Below are positions 8,770 through 20,055 of a stretch of 64,000 bases of DNA, piece after piece. The translations under genes and the position numbers were made by a program. The notes beneath the pieces are model-generated. The model saw only the letters and a program-made list of their open reading frames with translations. It ran no database searches and was not told the origin of the DNA. Source of the DNA: Duganella sp. Leaf126 (lineage in GTDB: Bacteria; Pseudomonadota; Gammaproteobacteria; Burkholderiales; Burkholderiaceae_D); contig NZ_LMNW01000035.1 in assembly GCF_001423125.1 (NCBI RefSeq), positions 62,328 through 126,327 on the forward strand. The letters run 5' to 3'. Every line of letters begins with the position of its first letter. Within the stretch, counting starts at the first letter, position 1.

Positions 8770-8826
8770 GATCATTCCTATATATTTTGTATGGTGAACT
8801 GGTACGTGCCGCAGGCCGTACCCGAA

Positions 8827-9318
8827 TTAAACTTTGAGGATGCGTTCGCCGCGCCCGATGCCGGAGCCGCCGGTGCGGACCGTCTCCAGGATGGACGCGC
8901 GGTCGATCGAGTCGATGAAGGCGTCGAGCTTGCTCTTGGCGCCGGTCAGTTCGATCGTGTAGGACTTTTCGGTGACGTCGATGATGCGGCCGCGGAAGAT
9001 GTCCGCCGTGCGCTTCATTTCCTCGCGCTCCTTGCCCACGGCGCGCACCTTGATGAGCATGAGCTCGCGTTCGATGTGCTGGCCTTCGGTCAGGTCCACC
9101 ACCTTCACCACTTCGATCAGGCGGTTCAGGTGCTTGGTGATCTGCTCGATGATGTCGTCCGAGCCGCTGGTGACGATGGTCATGCGCGACAGCGTCGCGT
9201 CTTCGGTCGGCGCCACGGTCAGGGTTTCGATGTTGTAGCCGCGGGCCGAGAACAGGCCAACCACGCGCGACAAGGCGCCCGCTTCGTTTTCCAGCAAGAC
9301 AGAAATAATGTGTCGCAT
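8827..9318 (-). CDS. ilvN: Acetolactate synthase, small regulatory subunit
   Basis: Regulatory subunit that activates the catalytic subunit and carries the valine feedback site. 163 residues with an N-terminal ACT domain (RHIISVLLENEAGALSRVVGLFS, about 2-24) and the usual C-terminal domain (about 80-160). The start is one base past the end of the upstream large-subunit gene, which indicates translational coupling. It matches the IlvH-type subunit. Confidence 0.97.
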   Translation of the reverse strand: MRHIISVLLENEAGALSRVVGLFSARGYNIETLTVAPTEDATLSRMTIVTSGSDDIIEQITKHLNRLIEVVKVVDLTEGQHIERELMLIKVRAVGKEREEMKRTADIFRGRIIDVTEKSYTIELTGAKSKLDAFIDSIDRASILETVRTGGSGIGRGERILKV

Positions 9319-9319
9319 G

Positions 9320-11059
9320 TTATAAGTCCTCCGAGCCGAGCAGCATTTCGGAGAGGCCCTTGCCTGCCTTGACCATCGGCCACACGTTCTCCGACTGGTC
9401 GGTGATGAAGTTCATGAACACCAGCTTGTCCTTCATGGCGAAGGCATCGCGCAGTGCGCCATCGACATCGCCCGGCTTTTCGATGCGCATGCCGACGTGG
9501 CCATAGGCCTCGGCCAGCTTCTCGAAGTTGGGCAGCGAATCCATGTACGACTCGGAATAGCGCGAACCGTAATCGATCTGCTGCCACTGGCGGACCATGC
9601 CCAGGAAGCGGTTGTTGAGCATGATGATCTTCGGCGTCAGGTGGTACTGCTTGCAGGTGGCGAGTTCCTGGATGCACATCTGGATCGAGCCTTCGCCGGT
9701 GATGCAGGCAACTGTCGCATCCGGGTTGGCCATCTGCACGCCCATTGCGTACGGCAGGCCCACGCCCATGGTGCCGAGGCCGCCCGAGTTGATCCAGCGG
9801 CGCGGCTTGTCGAACGGGTAGTACTGCGCCGCCCACATCTGGTGCTGGCCGACGTCGGACGTGATAAAGGCGTCGCCGCGGGTCACTTCCCACACTTTTT
9901 GCACCACCGACTGCGGCTTGATGACGAGGTCGGACCCGGCGAACTTCAGGCACTCCTTGCCGCGCCATTCGGCGATCTGCTGCCACCAGCTCTTGAGCGC
10001 GGGGGCATTGGGTTTGGCCTCGGTGGCGTCGAGCTGGGCCAGGAATTCGATCAGCACGTCCTTGACGTTGCCGACGATCGGTATGTCCACCTTGACGCGC
10101 TTGGAAATCGACGACGGGTCGATATCGACGTGGATGATCTTGCGCGGATGGGATGCGAAGTGTTTCGGGTTGCCGATCACGCGGTCGTCGAAGCGGGCGC
10201 CGATGGCGATCAGGACGTCGCAGTGCTGCATGGCCATGTTCGCTTCGTAGGTGCCGTGCATGCCGGGCATGCCGAGGAAGTGCTCGCTCGAGGCGCGGTA
10301 GGCGCCCAGCCCCATCAGCGTGTTGGTGACCGGGAAGCCGAGCTTGTCGACCAGCTTGTTCAGCTCGGACGACGCATTGGCCAGGATGACGCCGCCGCCG
10401 GTATAGATCATCGGCCGTTCCGCTTGCAGCAGCAGCTGCACCGCCTTGCGGATCTGGCCCGCGTGGCCCTTGTCCACCGGCTTGTACGAGCGCATCTCGA
10501 CCTCTTTCGGGTACGAGAACGTGGTCTTGTGCATCGAGATATCCTTCGGAATATCGACCAGCACGGGACCGGGACGGCCGGTACAGGCGATGAAGAAGGC
10601 TTTCTTGACGGTTTCCGCCAGGTCCTTGACGTCCTTGACCAGGAAATTATGCTTGACCACGGGGCGCGTGATGCCGACCGTGTCGCACTCCTGGAACGCA
10701 TCCTGGCCGATCGCGTGGCTCGGCACCTGGCCCGAGATCACCACCATCGGGATCGAATCCATGTAGGCGGTGGACAGACCGGTGACGGCATTGGTGACAC
10801 CGGGACCGGACGTGACCAGCGCCACGCCGACCTTGTTCGAGCTGCGCGAATAGGCGTCGGCAGCGTGGATCGCGGCCTGCTCGTGGCGTACCAGAACGTG
10901 TTGAAATTTATCTTGCTTGAAGATGGCGTCGTAGATGTACAGCACGGCGCCGCCGGGATAGCCGAAGACGTGCTCGACGCCCTCTTCCGCGAGGCAGCGC
11001 ACCAGTATTTCGGCGCCAGTGAATTGATTACCAGATTGCGAAGATGCTTCGGTGTTCAT
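9320..11059 (-). CDS. ilvB: Acetolactate synthase, large catalytic subunit
   Basis: Thiamine-diphosphate enzyme that condenses two pyruvates, or pyruvate and 2-ketobutyrate. 579 residues. The catalytic-glutamate region is in the N-terminal domain (VEHVFGYPGGAVLYIYDA, RHEQAAIHAADAYSR), and the ThDP-Mg motif GEGSIQMCIQELATC...NN lies near 450-480. A good AAAGGA site precedes the ATG at 11059. The upstream 463 bp separate it from a divergent sigma factor gene; I saw no obvious leader peptide rich in Ile/Val/Leu codons in that gap. Confidence 0.97.
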   Translation of the reverse strand: MNTEASSQSGNQFTGAEILVRCLAEEGVEHVFGYPGGAVLYIYDAIFKQDKFQHVLVRHEQAAIHAADAYSRSSNKVGVALVTSGPGVTNAVTGLSTAYMDSIPMVVISGQVPSHAIGQDAFQECDTVGITRPVVKHNFLVKDVKDLAETVKKAFFIACTGRPGPVLVDIPKDISMHKTTFSYPKEVEMRSYKPVDKGHAGQIRKAVQLLLQAERPMIYTGGGVILANASSELNKLVDKLGFPVTNTLMGLGAYRASSEHFLGMPGMHGTYEANMAMQHCDVLIAIGARFDDRVIGNPKHFASHPRKIIHVDIDPSSISKRVKVDIPIVGNVKDVLIEFLAQLDATEAKPNAPALKSWWQQIAEWRGKECLKFAGSDLVIKPQSVVQKVWEVTRGDAFITSDVGQHQMWAAQYYPFDKPRRWINSGGLGTMGVGLPYAMGVQMANPDATVACITGEGSIQMCIQELATCKQYHLTPKIIMLNNRFLGMVRQWQQIDYGSRYSESYMDSLPNFEKLAEAYGHVGMRIEKPGDVDGALRDAFAMKDKLVFMNFITDQSENVWPMVKAGKGLSEMLLGSEDL

Positions 11060-11522
11060 GAAACATTCCTTTCAAGGTCCATTGGAGATTGATCGGATGT
11101 TCTTCCCTCGCGAAATACGCCTACCCCTACAGCTTGCCCGACGTCCCTTGCTCATGCGGTCACGCCCACCTCTTCCGCCAACCGTAGTGACGGGCAAAAT
11201 GGCGCTAAAACGCATCTAATCGTTTCGCCGGAATTCTGTAGCGGTTGTGCCTACCTCTCGCGCTTGTGGCGCGGGTCAGAACAAACTGCCTACATATGAA
11301 AGCGCGTCATGCCGAGGGCGGCGTTGTGTGCCTGCGGCGACATGACCATACAGCTTCGGGGTGTTCAAAGCGTCCCATACGGTACACCCACTGCACCATG
11401 TTGAGCAAGAACAAAGTAGAAAAAGGCTGCTTGCCGGTGCATAAAGTGGGTGGAAAGACGTAAAACCATGCAAAAACGTGGGATTTTTGCTAGGATGCGC
11501 TCAGTTTTCCACTACCTCCAGC
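11060..11522. other. Divergent promoter region of ilvB and the sigma factor operon
   Basis: 463 bp between diverging genes. It should hold both promoters and a long ilvB leader of more than 200 nt. I find no attenuator-type terminator, riboswitch or leader peptide that I would defend. Confidence 0.5.
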
Positions 11523-12089
11523 ATGGCCACAGACAAAGAACTCTCCGACTTCCTCGAGAACGTCGAACGGCGCGCCTTCAAGCAAGCGGTCTACGCGGTG
11601 CGCAAGGACGAATCGGCCCTGGACATCGTGCAGGACGCGATGATCAAGCTCGCCGAAAAATACGGCGACAAGCCGGCTGCCGAGCTGCCCATGCTGTTCC
11701 AGCGCATCCTGCAGACCACCATCCTCGATTACTTCAGGCGCGAAAAGGTCCGCAATACCTGGGTCACGCTGTTTTCCGGCATGGGGTCGTCGAAAGATGG
11801 CGAGGAGGACTTTGATATACTGGAATCTTTCGCTGAGGAAGGTTCCGAAGCTGCCGAATCGTCCGCCGACAAGGTCGAGCGCCAGCAGATGCTGGAATTG
11901 ATCGATAACGAGGTACAAAAGCTTCCGGAGCGTCAACGGGAAGCGTTCCTGATGCGTTATTGGCAGGACATGGATGTGGCTGAAACAGCCGAAGCAATGG
12001 GATGTTCCGAAGGGAGCGTGAAGACGCATTGCTCACGCGCTACTCACGCACTGGCCGCCTCGCTCAAAGCCTTGGGAATTAAATTATGA
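11523..12089 (+). CDS. RNA polymerase sigma factor, ECF-like
   Basis: 188 residues. Region 2 spans about 15-75 (SALDIVQDAMIKLAEKYGD, then LQTTILDYFRREKVRN). Region 4 spans about 135-185 (LPERQREAFLMRYWQDMDV, then the helix-turn-helix AEAMGCSEGSVKTHCSRA). There is an acidic linker of about 50 residues between them. Start chosen at ATG 11523 (MATDKELSDF). It overlaps the next gene by 4 nt (ATGA). The operon sigma factor - DUF3619 - DUF3106 - RDD protein sits opposite ilvB. The product of the following membrane gene could be its anti-sigma factor; that is inference from position and topology. Confidence 0.9.
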   Translation: MATDKELSDFLENVERRAFKQAVYAVRKDESALDIVQDAMIKLAEKYGDKPAAELPMLFQRILQTTILDYFRREKVRNTWVTLFSGMGSSKDGEEDFDILESFAEEGSEAAESSADKVERQQMLELIDNEVQKLPERQREAFLMRYWQDMDVAETAEAMGCSEGSVKTHCSRATHALAASLKALGIKL

Positions 12090-12502
12090 ACACCGACGAT
12101 CTCAATTTCGCGTACAAGGTGCGCCACGCGCTCAACGAGCGGCTCGACGACCTGCCCGCTTCCACCACCGACCGCCTGGCGCAGGCGCGCAAGCTGGCCA
12201 TGGCGCGCAAAAAAGCCCACATGGCCGCGCCCCTTGCCATGCGCCAGACCCGGCTCGCTGCGGCAGGCGACGGTGGCGAAGGCGGCGTCCTGTCGCAGGG
12301 CTTCGGCTGGCTCGGCCGCATGGGCGTGGCGCTGCCCCTGCTGCTGCTGGTCGGCGGCCTGACCGGCATCTACCACTTCGAAGAGCAGCAGCGCATCGCC
12401 GACCTGGCCGAGATGGATGCGGCCGTGCTGTCCGACGAGCTGCCGCCCACGGCCTACCTCGACCATGGCTTCAACGCCTACCTGGCACAGAGCGAGCGAT
12501 AA
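12086..12502 (+). CDS. DUF3619 family membrane protein
   Basis: 138 residues. The soluble N-terminus (about 1-75) begins MNTDDLNFAYKVRHALNERLDDLP and is followed by one membrane segment (about 78-94, GRMGVALPLLLLVGGLTGIY) and a short C-terminal tail containing the conserved DDELPPTAYLDHGF-like segment. It overlaps the sigma factor stop by 4 nt and the next gene by one base. The single-helix topology and coupling to a sigma gene are what one expects of an anti-sigma factor, but no zinc-binding motif is present. Confidence 0.8.
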   Translation: MNTDDLNFAYKVRHALNERLDDLPASTTDRLAQARKLAMARKKAHMAAPLAMRQTRLAAAGDGGEGGVLSQGFGWLGRMGVALPLLLLVGGLTGIYHFEEQQRIADLAEMDAAVLSDELPPTAYLDHGFNAYLAQSER

Positions 12503-13266
12503 TGGCGGTCAGTGGTTCGGCCGGGATGGGCATTGCCGCATTGGCGGTGCTGGCGGTAGCAGCAGGTGGTGCAGCGTGGGTCGGTCCGAGTGCGAACGCG
12601 CCGTCGGCGCTGACGGCCGTCAGCCTGAATCCGATCGGCGCGCCGGTGGCGCCTGAAAAAATCCTGTGGAAAGACCTGACGCCGGCGCAACAAGTCGCGC
12701 TCGAGCCGCTCGCTGCCGAGTGGGACCGGGTCGAGCCGATCCGCAAGCAGAAATGGCTGGCCATCGCCAAGCGCTACACCGCCATGAAACCGGACGAGCA
12801 GCTGCGCGTGCAGGAGCGGATGCGCGAGTGGGTGCGCATGACGCCGGAAGAGCGGCGCCAGGTCCGCGAAAACTTCGCCCGTGCGCAAAAGGTCGATCCG
12901 TCGAAAAAATCCACGCAGTGGGAAAGCTACCAGCAGTTGTCCGAGACGCAGAAGCAGCAGCTGGCCGCGCGGGCCGCCAGCGCCGCCAGCAGGAAGCAGC
13001 TGGCCAACCTGCCCACGCCCACCCAGAGCAAGCAGCAGCTGCCACCGCCGATCAAGCCGCATGCGGCCGTGCCGCCCGCAGCAGCCGCCGCCGCCGTGGC
13101 CGCGCCTGCGGCGCCGTGGATCGATCCGGCCACCGGCCAGGCCTGGCCGAACGCCTCGAATATCGCGCCGGTACCCGCTGCCCCCGCAGCTGCGCCGGCC
13201 GCACCTTCCGCTGCAGCGCAGCCGCCAGCGACGCCGGCGCCGGTCGCCCCCGATGCCGCCAAATAA
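12502..13266 (+). CDS. DUF3106 domain protein
   Basis: 254 residues. An N-terminal hydrophobic segment (about 8-28) acts as signal or anchor. The DUF3106 region (about 50-130) has repeated WxxLxPxQ/ERxxxx patterns (ILWKDLTPAQQVALEPLAAEWDRV, MTPEERRQVRENFARAQ). The last 110 residues are Ala/Pro-rich low complexity. It is exported or membrane-anchored in the periplasm. It overlaps DUF3619 by one base and the RDD gene by 14 bases, so all four genes are translated as one unit. Confidence 0.85.
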   Translation: MAVSGSAGMGIAALAVLAVAAGGAAWVGPSANAPSALTAVSLNPIGAPVAPEKILWKDLTPAQQVALEPLAAEWDRVEPIRKQKWLAIAKRYTAMKPDEQLRVQERMREWVRMTPEERRQVRENFARAQKVDPSKKSTQWESYQQLSETQKQQLAARAASAASRKQLANLPTPTQSKQQLPPPIKPHAAVPPAAAAAAVAAPAAPWIDPATGQAWPNASNIAPVPAAPAAAPAAPSAAAQPPATPAPVAPDAAK

Positions 13267-13789
13267 CGCCACCGTTTTCCCCACCATCAGGCGCCGCCTG
13301 GTGGCGATGGTGTATGAATTGTTGCTGGCGTTTGCGGTCCTGTTCCTGCCGTTCCTGATCTTCGAGATGGCCACCGGCGCCGGCCATACGTCCGCCATCG
13401 AACACCTGCGCCAGGTGCTGGCCTTCGTCGTGCTCGGCATTTATTTCATCCACCAGTGGACGCGTACCGGCCAGACCCTGGCCATGCGCACCTGGCGCCT
13501 GCAGCTGATCCATCCGGGCCACGACCGCGTGGCGCCGCGCGTGGCCGCGCTGCGCTACCTGCTGTGCTGGTTGTGGGTGTTGCCGGCCCTGGTCGTCTGC
13601 GGCGTGTTCGGCCTGCAGCACTGGCAGGCGCTGGGCGCCGTCGGCGCCGGCGTGTTGCTGTGGTCGCTGACGGCATTGCTGGACAGGGACCGCCAGTTCC
13701 TGCACGACCGGCTGGCCGGCACCCGGCTGGTGCAGCTGCCGGCGCCGCCCAAAAAAACGCGGTCCGCAGCCGCGGACACGCCCCGTTAG
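13253..13789 (+). CDS. RDD family membrane protein
   Basis: 178 residues. Starts at ATG 13253, inside the end of the DUF3106 gene. It carries the RDD signature: RRRLVAMVYELLLAF near the N-terminus, a second transmembrane hairpin (about 75-135) and a conserved Asp pair in ALLDRDRQFLHDRLAGTRLV. RDD proteins are small integral membrane proteins, some of them implicated in ion exchange. The 3' end converges with the RsuA-type gene and overlaps its stop codon by 4 bp. The leftward gene's terminator lies inside this coding sequence. Confidence 0.9.
   Translation: MPPNNATVFPTIRRRLVAMVYELLLAFAVLFLPFLIFEMATGAGHTSAIEHLRQVLAFVVLGIYFIHQWTRTGQTLAMRTWRLQLIHPGHDRVAPRVAALRYLLCWLWVLPALVVCGVFGLQHWQALGAVGAGVLLWSLTALLDRDRQFLHDRLAGTRLVQLPAPPKKTRSAAADTPR
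13751..13779 (-). terminator. Probable terminator of the leftward RsuA-type gene, inside the RDD gene
   Basis: On the minus strand the hairpin GTCCGC / GCGGAC with a 4-nt loop is followed by CGCG and seven T. It lies within the last codons of the rightward RDD gene. Confidence 0.55.
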
Positions 13790-14525
13790 AAGCGCTCGTG
13801 GTCCTGCAGGTAGCGCCACTCGCCCGCCGGCAGGCTGGCCATGGCGATGCGGCCGACGCGGATGCGCTTCATCGACACCACTTCCAGCCCCACCATCTTG
13901 CACATGTGCGCGATCTGGCCCGGCCTGGGCGCCTTGACGGCAAAGCGCAGGCGGTTTTCGTTTTGCCAGCTGACCTTGATCGGCGGCAGCGGCTTGCCGT
14001 TGAACGGCAGGCCATGATTCAACAAGGCCAGGCCGTTGTCGCGGATCTGGCCGGCCACCTCGACGATGATTTCCTCTTCGATCTTGCCGGCGTCATCGAC
14101 CAGCTTGCGCGTGACGCGGAAGTCCTGGGTGAAGATCAGCAAGCCGCTGGCCGTCGTCTCCAGCGGAGTGGTCAGGGTCAGGTTGGCAAAGTGGCGCTTT
14201 AACACGCGCTGGGCCGGCGCGGTACGGGTCAGGGTCTCCGGTTTGAGCAGGTGCAGCGCCTGCTGGCCGTCCTTGCCGATACCGCCGTTGACGCCGGCCG
14301 GCTTGTGCAGCAGCAGCGTGACCGGCACGATTTCGAGCAGGGTGGCGTCGGCAGACACCGCGATCTGCTGGGCCGGCGTCACGCGGGCGCCGGCATCTTC
14401 CACCACCACGCCATCGACGCTGACATAACCGCCCTCGATATACACCTCGGCCTCGCGGCGCGAGCACGGGCGCTCTTCGGCCAGGCGCTTGGCCAGGCGC
14501 ACGGTGTTGTCACGGTCAGCGGTGT

Positions 14526-14529
<4 letters not shown>
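13786..14529 (-). CDS. RsuA/RluF-type pseudouridine synthase family protein with altered active site
   Basis: 247 residues. An N-terminal S4 RNA-binding domain (VRLAKRLAEERPCSRREAEVYIEGGYV, about 10-60) is followed by an RsuA-like fold with the HKPAGVNGG segment. In RsuA/RluF enzymes the catalytic Asp lies in RLDxxTSGLLLLTND. Here the matching segment reads PLETTASGLLIFTQD, so Asp is replaced by Glu (GAG) and the preceding Arg by Pro. It may be inactive as a synthase or act as an RNA-binding protein. The start overlaps the threonine aldolase stop (ATGA). An extended start further upstream is excluded because it lies within that gene. Confidence 0.85.
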
Positions 14530-15563
<1,034 letters not shown>

Positions 15564-15577
15564 CGTGCCCTGTCCCT

Positions 15578-16495
15578 TCACTGTTGGTGTGGTGCGGTAA
15601 AGAAGCGCTGTTCCAGTTCCTGCAGGCCCACCGTGTCGAGCACTTCCTTCAGGCGCTCGGTCGGCCGCTGGCGCGGCAGGTTCTTGTAGGTCGCAATGAT
15701 CAGCTCGTTCTTCATCGAGTGCTCCCAGCCTACCAGCTCGGTCACCGTGACCTGGTAGCCATGCGCTTCCAGTTGCAAACAGCGCAGCACATTGGTGATC
15801 TGGCTGCCGAATTCGCGCGTATGGATCGGGTGACGCCAGATCTCGGACAGCGCCGACTTGCCCAGCGACTGACCCTTGTTCTTCTTCAGCACCGACGCCA
15901 CTTCGGCCTGGCAGCACGGTACCAGCACCAGGTGTTGCGCCTTTTTCTTCAGGGCGAAATCGATGGCGTCGTCGGTGGCCGTGTTGCAGGCGTGCAGCGC
16001 GGTGACGATGTCGATCTGCGGCGGCAGCAGCGTCGAGGCGGTGGACTCGGCCACCGACAGCGGCAGGAACGACATGCCGGGGAAATCGAACTGCGCGGCC
16101 AGCTGCTGCGAGCGCGCCACCAGTTCTTCGCGCGTCTCGATGCCGTAGATGTGAGAACCGGCTGCGAGCGTCTTGAAGAACAGGTCGTAGATGATGAAGC
16201 CGAGGTAGGACTTGCCGGCGCCATGATCGACCAGCGACACCGCGCCCTTCTCGGCCAGCACGTCCTTGAGCAGCGGCTCGATGAACTGGTACAGGTGATA
16301 CACCTGCTTGAGCTTGCGGCGGCTGTCCTGGTTCATCTTGCCGTCGCGCGTGAGGATGTGCAGTTCCTGCAGCAGGGCCACGGTCTGGCCGGCGCGGATT
16401 TCGGGCATGTTGTCGGCGGCGGTCACGGTGGCGCCGATCTTCGGCGCCACCGGCTTGCCGGTCAGCTTGTGGGCGCCGGATTTGGCAGACGCCAT
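15578..16495 (-). CDS. SAM-dependent methyltransferase (Methyltransf_32 / GSTCD-like)
   Basis: 305 residues. Motif I is VDHGAGKSYLGFIIYDLFF (about 89-107), with HACNTATDDAIDFAL near 170 and LVLVPCCQAEV near 192. This His-Ala-Cys-x-x-Ala-Thr-Asp pattern marks the class I methyltransferases related to the C-terminal domain of human GSTCD and tRNA or small-RNA methyltransferases. The substrate cannot be read from the sequence. It starts one base after the ferredoxin stop, so it may be transcribed with the ISC operon. Confidence 0.8.
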   Translation of the reverse strand: MASAKSGAHKLTGKPVAPKIGATVTAADNMPEIRAGQTVALLQELHILTRDGKMNQDSRRKLKQVYHLYQFIEPLLKDVLAEKGAVSLVDHGAGKSYLGFIIYDLFFKTLAAGSHIYGIETREELVARSQQLAAQFDFPGMSFLPLSVAESTASTLLPPQIDIVTALHACNTATDDAIDFALKKKAQHLVLVPCCQAEVASVLKKNKGQSLGKSALSEIWRHPIHTREFGSQITNVLRCLQLEAHGYQVTVTELVGWEHSMKNELIIATYKNLPRQRPTERLKEVLDTVGLQELEQRFFTAPHQQ

Positions 16496-16496
16496 C

Positions 16497-16838
16497 TCAG
16501 TGGCTGCCTTCGCTGGCGTGGTTGATCGTGTATTTCGGTATCTCGATCACCATGTCTTCGTCGGCCACCACGGCCTGGCACGACAGGCGCGATACGGCTT
16601 CCAGGCCCCAGGCCTTGTCCAGCATGTCTTCTTCGGTTTCGCTCGCTTCATTCAGCGACTCGATGCCCTCGCGCACCAGCACGTGGCAGGTGGTGCAGGC
16701 GCACGACTTTTCGCACGCGTGCTCGATGTTGATGTCGTTCTCGAGCATGATGTCGCACAGGGTCTGGCCCGGCTTGGCTTCGACGACGGCGCCGTCCGGG
16801 CACAGCTTGGCGTGGGGCAGGAATACGATTTGTGGCAC
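16497..16838 (-). CDS. fdx: ISC-type [2Fe-2S] ferredoxin
   Basis: Electron donor for iron-sulfur cluster assembly on IscU. 113 residues. The cluster ligands are visible as CEKSCACTTC (Cys at about 42, 48 and 51) and a fourth Cys in RLSCQAVV (about 87). The acidic segment ASETEEDML, which contacts IscS in E. coli, is present. It is the last ISC gene, 150 bp after hscA; the gap holds a REP-like element. Confidence 0.97.
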   Translation of the reverse strand: MPQIVFLPHAKLCPDGAVVEAKPGQTLCDIMLENDINIEHACEKSCACTTCHVLVREGIESLNEASETEEDMLDKAWGLEAVSRLSCQAVVADEDMVIEIPKYTINHASEGSH

Positions 16839-16879
16839 TTGATACCTCTATGGTTTTATGGCTTTGCGACCGCGAAGCC

Positions 16880-16963
16880 GTCATTCCCGCGCAGGCGGAA
16901 ATCTCATTGTTATGCGCTGCCGGTCCGCTGGCGAAATTGGATTCCCGCCTGCGCGGGAATGAC
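16880..16963. repeat. REP/BIME-like inverted hairpin pair
   Basis: Two copies of a hairpin unit ATTCCCGC-(4 nt)-GCGGGAAT face each other at 16880-16903 and 16940-16963, the first with a 1-bp deletion in its right arm. The same unit recurs at 54937-54964 and as a pair at 63689-63763. All copies are intergenic. Confidence 0.8.
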
Positions 16964-16987
16964 CATATCGCCGCTCACGGCGACGAT

Positions 16988-18868
<1,881 letters not shown>

Positions 18869-18939
18869 CGGTGGAGCCTGTATTCTTGTGGGTTTGCCTG
18901 GGTGCTCAGCGGGCCGGGGCCGGCCCCGCTGCGTCAGCG

Positions 18940-19455
18940 TCAGGCGTCGATTGCTTCGAAGGCGAAGCGGACTTCTTCGCCGAATTTTTCGAGGAACATC
19001 AATGCACGCACGCCTTGCGCGGCAGCGGCGTAATCGGCAGCGTCGAGCTGGCGTTCGATCTCGGCCAGCTGCGCCTTGCGGGCTGCGCGCAGGTCACGGT
19101 CGAGCGCGTCCAGTGCGTCGCTGTCTTTCGCGGCGCGGGCGTCGCCCAGCGCCTCGCGCCATTCCATCTGCTGCATCAGAAAGGCCACCGGCATGGCCGT
19201 ATTCGATTCCGTCTGCAGGTCCACGCCGTGCAGCTCGCACAGGTACTGCGCGCGCTTTTGCGGGTTCTTCAGCGTCTGGTACGCTTCATTGGCGCGCGTG
19301 GCCCATTGCATGGCGACGCGCTTTTCAGCGTCGGTCGCGTTGACGAACTTGTCCGGGTGGACCCGGCTCTGGACGTCGCGGTAGGCGCTGTCAAGCGCGC
19401 CGGCATCGACGGCGAACCGCTGCGGCAACTGGAACAGCTCGAAGTGATTTTGCAT
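18940..19455 (-). CDS. hscB: Fe-S protein assembly co-chaperone HscB
   Basis: J-domain protein that recruits IscU to HscA. 171 residues. The J-domain (about 4-75) has the diagnostic HPD (RVHPDKFVNATDAEKR), and a C-terminal three-helix IscU-binding domain (about 90-170) follows. It lies between iscA (16 bp) and hscA (71 bp). The hscB-hscA gap contains a GC-rich palindrome (CAGCGGG...CCCCGCTG, about 18908-18931) that could stabilise or process the mRNA. Confidence 0.97.
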   Translation of the reverse strand: MQNHFELFQLPQRFAVDAGALDSAYRDVQSRVHPDKFVNATDAEKRVAMQWATRANEAYQTLKNPQKRAQYLCELHGVDLQTESNTAMPVAFLMQQMEWREALGDARAAKDSDALDALDRDLRAARKAQLAEIERQLDAADYAAAAQGVRALMFLEKFGEEVRFAFEAIDA

Positions 19456-19471
19456 AAGCTCGGCTGCGCAG

Positions 19472-19795
19472 TCAGATACGGAAGCTCTCGCCGCAACCGC
19501 AAGCGTCTTTTTCGTTCGGGTTGTGGAACTTGAAGCCTTCGTTCAAGCCTTCGCGCGCGAAGTCCAGTTCGGTGCCGTCGATGTACGGCAGGCTTTTCGG
19601 ATCGACGAACACTTTGACGCCGTGCGACTCGAACACGCTGTCCTCGTCGGCGATTTCATCGACATACTCGAGCTTGTACGCCAGGCCCGAGCAGCCGGTC
19701 GTGCGCACGCCGAACCGCAGCCCGACGCCCTTGCCGCGGCGTTCGATGTAGCGATTGATGTGCTTGGCTGCTTTTTCGGTCAGGGTAATTGCCAT
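19472..19795 (-). CDS. iscA: Iron-sulfur cluster assembly protein IscA
   Basis: A-type carrier that delivers clusters to target enzymes. 107 residues with the three conserved cysteines: one in TTGCSGLAYKLEY (about 35) and two in DACGCGESF (about 99 and 101). The ATG at 19795 (MAITLTEKAA) is the family start. It is separated from iscU by 258 bp, which is unusually long for this operon and is filled by a duplicated palindromic element. Confidence 0.97.
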   Translation of the reverse strand: MAITLTEKAAKHINRYIERRGKGVGLRFGVRTTGCSGLAYKLEYVDEIADEDSVFESHGVKVFVDPKSLPYIDGTELDFAREGLNEGFKFHNPNEKDACGCGESFRI

Positions 19796-19835
19796 GTCAT
19801 TCTCCGTGCCGGCGACAGCCGGCCTATGTAAAACC

Positions 19836-20055
19836 AAAGTTGTTGCAATGCGATTGTGGCTAGGCGCAGCGGCGAAGACAGCACGTTAGTACAGTAAAAA
19901 AATGCGCCACCGCAACGACGCCACGGTTGCATGTCAACAACTTCATACAAAACCAAAGTTGTTGCAATGCGATTGTGGCTAGGCGCGGCGGCGAAGACAG
20001 TACGCTAGTACGGCAAGCCGCCGCAACGACGCCACGGTCGCATTTCAACAACTTT
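19836..20055. repeat. Tandemly duplicated palindromic element between iscU and iscA
   Basis: Two copies of a roughly 110-bp unit at 19836-19943 and 19955-20055. Each begins AAAGTTGTTGCAATGCGATT and ends with an imperfect inverted copy of the same sequence (CGCAACGACGCCACGG...TCAACAACTT), so each can fold into a long hairpin. The loop halves differ but keep inner complementarity (GCGGCGG/CCGCCGC in the second copy, GGCGCA/TGCGCC in the first). The last bases touch the iscU stop codon at 20056-20054. It could be a miniature inverted-repeat element or an mRNA-stabilising structure. No transposase is nearby. Confidence 0.8.

Noticed and set aside
11060..11477. ilv attenuator leader peptide
   Set aside because: No short open frame rich in Ile/Val/Leu codons followed by a terminator was found on the minus strand.
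19860..20051. 63-codon open frame through the iscU-iscA palindromes
   Set aside because: TTG start, no ribosome site, and the frame simply follows the duplicated palindrome; the DNA/RNA structure explains it better.
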